Part shown: piece after piece, positions 57,596-58,873 of the stretch
Layout of the letters: each line of letters opens with the position of its first letter
Position numbering within the stretch: the first letter of the stretch is position 1
Assembly: GCF_023630175.1 (NCBI RefSeq)
Contig: NZ_JALLIN010000047.1
Location: 1-58,873 of the forward strand
Origin: Streptomyces cellostaticus
GTDB lineage: Bacteria; Actinomycetota; Actinomycetes; Streptomycetales; Streptomycetaceae
Reading direction: 5' to 3'
Length of the DNA stretch: 58,873 nucleotides
Notes under the pieces: model-generated
What the model was told of the DNA's origin: nothing
Seen by the model: only the letters and a program-made list of their open reading frames with translations
The model's database searches: none
Made by a program: the position numbers and the translations under genes

Positions 57596-58873
57596 GTGTC
57601 GTCTCTCGCGCTGTACCGCCGCTATCGCCCGGAGACCTTTGGCGAGGTCATCGGGCAGGAGCATGTCACCGACCCGCTGCAGCAGGCGCTGCGGAACAAC
57701 CGGGTCAATCACGCGTACCTGTTCAGCGGGCCGCGTGGCTGCGGGAAGACGACCAGTGCGCGCATCCTGGCCCGCTGCCTGAACTGCGAGCAGGGCCCCA
57801 CCCCGACGCCCTGCGGTGAGTGCCGGTCGTGCCAGGACCTGGCCAGGAACGGGCCGGGGTCGATCGACGTCATCGAGATCGACGCGGCCTCGCACGGTGG
57901 CGTGGACGACGCCCGCGAGCTGCGGGAGAAGGCCTTCTTCGGGCCCGCGAGCAGCCGGTACAAGATCTACATCATCGACGAGGCCCACATGGTCACGTCG
58001 GCGGGCTTCAACGCGCTGCTGAAGGTCGTCGAGGAGCCCCCGGAGCACCTCAAGTTCATCTTCGCCACGACCGAGCCCGAGAAGGTCATCGGGACCATCC
58101 GGTCGCGGACCCACCACTACCCCTTCCGGCTCGTCCCGCCGGGCACCCTGCGGGACTACCTGGGCGAGGTGTGCGGACGGGAGGACATCCCGGTCGAGGA
58201 GGGCGTGCTGCCGCTCGTCGTCCGGGCCGGTGCCGGATCCGTGCGGGACTCGATGTCCGTCATGGACCAGCTCCTCGCGGGCGCCGCGGAGGAGGGTGTG
58301 ACGTATGCCATGGCCACCTCCCTGCTCGGGTACACCGACGGGTCGCTGCTCGACTCCGTCGTCGAGGCCTTCGCCACCGGCGACGGGGCCGCCGCCTTCG
58401 AGGTCGTCGACCGGATCATCGAGGGCGGCAACGACCCGCGCCGGTTCGTCGCCGACCTGCTGGAGCGGTTGCGGGACCTGGTGATCCTGGCCGCGGTTCC
58501 GGACGCCGTGGAGAAGGGGCTCATCGACGCCCCCGCCGATGTGCTGGAGCGCATGCAGGCGCAGGCCTCCACCTTCGGCGCCGCCGAGCTGAGCCGCGCC
58601 GCCGACCTCGTCAACGACGGCCTCAACGAGATGCGCGGCGCCAGTTCCCCGCGCCTCCAGCTCGAACTGATCTGTGCCCGGGTGCTGCTCCCCGCCGCCT
58701 ACGGCGACGAGCGGTCCCTCCTTGCCCGCCTCGACCGGCTGGAGCGCGGCGTCGGCGTCCCCGCCGGCGGCGGTGCGCCCGCCATGGGGTACGTCCCCGG
58801 TCCCGACGCCCACGCGGGTACGGCACCCGGCGGTGCGCCGGTGCCGCCCGGCGGCGGTCCCGCCGCGGCCCGC
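57596..58873 (+). CDS. dnaX: DNA polymerase III subunits gamma/tau, 5' part (runs off right edge)
   Basis: The first 426 codons of the clamp-loader ATPase are present: LALYRRYRPETFGEVIGQEH, Walker A GPRGCGKTT, zinc-binding cysteines (CLNC, CGECRSC), Walker B IIDEAHM, and the sensor regions (FATTEPEKVIGTIRSRT). From about residue 380 the Gly/Ala/Pro-rich linker of actinobacterial DnaX begins. GTG 57596 is chosen because SSLALYRRYRP is the conserved N-terminus; an ATG at 57592 is in another frame. The tau C-terminus lies outside the window. Confidence 0.95.
   Translation, partial: MSSLALYRRYRPETFGEVIGQEHVTDPLQQALRNNRVNHAYLFSGPRGCGKTTSARILARCLNCEQGPTPTPCGECRSCQDLARNGPGSIDVIEIDAASHGGVDDARELREKAFFGPASSRYKIYIIDEAHMVTSAGFNALLKVVEEPPEHLKFIFATTEPEKVIGTIRSRTHHYPFRLVPPGTLRDYLGEVCGREDIPVEEGVLPLVVRAGAGSVRDSMSVMDQLLAGAAEEGVTYAMATSLLGYTDGSLLDSVVEAFATGDGAAAFEVVDRIIEGGNDPRRFVADLLERLRDLVILAAVPDAVEKGLIDAPADVLERMQAQASTFGAAELSRAADLVNDGLNEMRGASSPRLQLELICARVLLPAAYGDERSLLARLDRLERGVGVPAGGGAPAMGYVPGPDAHAGTAPGGAPVPPGGGPAAAR

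Overview
The window is high-GC actinobacterial DNA with near-certain Streptomyces character: third-position GC bias, GTG/TTG starts, a subtilisin-inhibitor gene, paired sporulation-type sigma factors, a TTA-containing gene, and a gene order (histidine kinase, SSI inhibitor, tRNAs, response regulator/kinase, glycosyltransferases, sigma pair, tadA, upp, dnaX) that I recognise from Streptomyces chromosomes. No species is assigned.

Layout. 1-3.1 kb: a PAS sensor protein running off the left edge and a secreted SSI-type protease inhibitor. 3.3-4.0 kb: tRNA-Ser(GCT), tRNA-Arg(ACG) and a decayed tyrosine-integrase remnant abutting the tRNA-Arg. 4.3-12.6 kb: a DUF2797 protein, a two-component system tightly linked to two membrane glycosyltransferases, and a TetR regulator. 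12.7-18.3 kb: a PPOX-type oxidoreductase, a GAF/ANTAR protein, and a marR-MFS-yceI operon in which the transporter carries three C-terminal carboxypeptidase-regulatory-like repeats. 18.4-22.6 kb: two SigF/SigN-type sigma factors, a Dabb protein, and a TTA-containing orphan membrane protein. 22.8-31.7 kb: tRNA-Ser(CGA), tadA and its partner, upp, a LytR_C protein, an HdeD-like protein, a HhH-GPD protein, and an iron-box-controlled penicillin acylase/acyltransferase pair (desG/desH-like). 31.8-37.9 kb: a CopC-CopD fusion, a poly-gamma-glutamate-hydrolase-like protein, small coupled genes, a TerD-nuclease fusion and a small membrane protein.

38.0-57.3 kb is a complete actinomycete integrative and conjugative element (AICE) of about 19.2 kb, inserted in the 3' half of tRNA-Ser(GGA). 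It is bounded by an exact 88-bp direct repeat (37994-38081 and 57229-57316) that rebuilds the tRNA from its anticodon loop onward plus part of the terminator hairpin. GGACAAA/GGACAAC repeats near both ends look like integrase arm sites. Inside, from left to right: a divergent cargo pair (HEPN/zinc-ribbon protein and Mrr-REase/STAND NTPase, the latter visibly lower in GC), a GntR-kinase-XRE/TPR regulatory block, a GGDEF/DUF2637/RRQRL/FtsK-TraB transfer block, a palindromic repeat cluster that could be clt, small Spd-like membrane genes, a prim-pol plus DUF3987 replication pair, a convergent hypothetical gene, an AlpA-like excisionase and the tyrosine integrase.

The most unusual signal is an RNA-like hairpin family inside the element: four copies with an almost invariant 19-20 nt loop (core CTCCCGGACAAGGACAG) and stems that change sequence with compensatory pairs. 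Three copies lie about 35-43 nt upstream of a start codon, each followed by TCCCGAC and a purine-rich ribosome-binding site, ahead of a small conserved gene, the replication primase and the integrase. This looks like a shared post-transcriptional switch for the element. The window ends with SRP RNA and the 5' part of dnaX.

All function calls come from reading translated sequence and motifs by eye; no database search was run.
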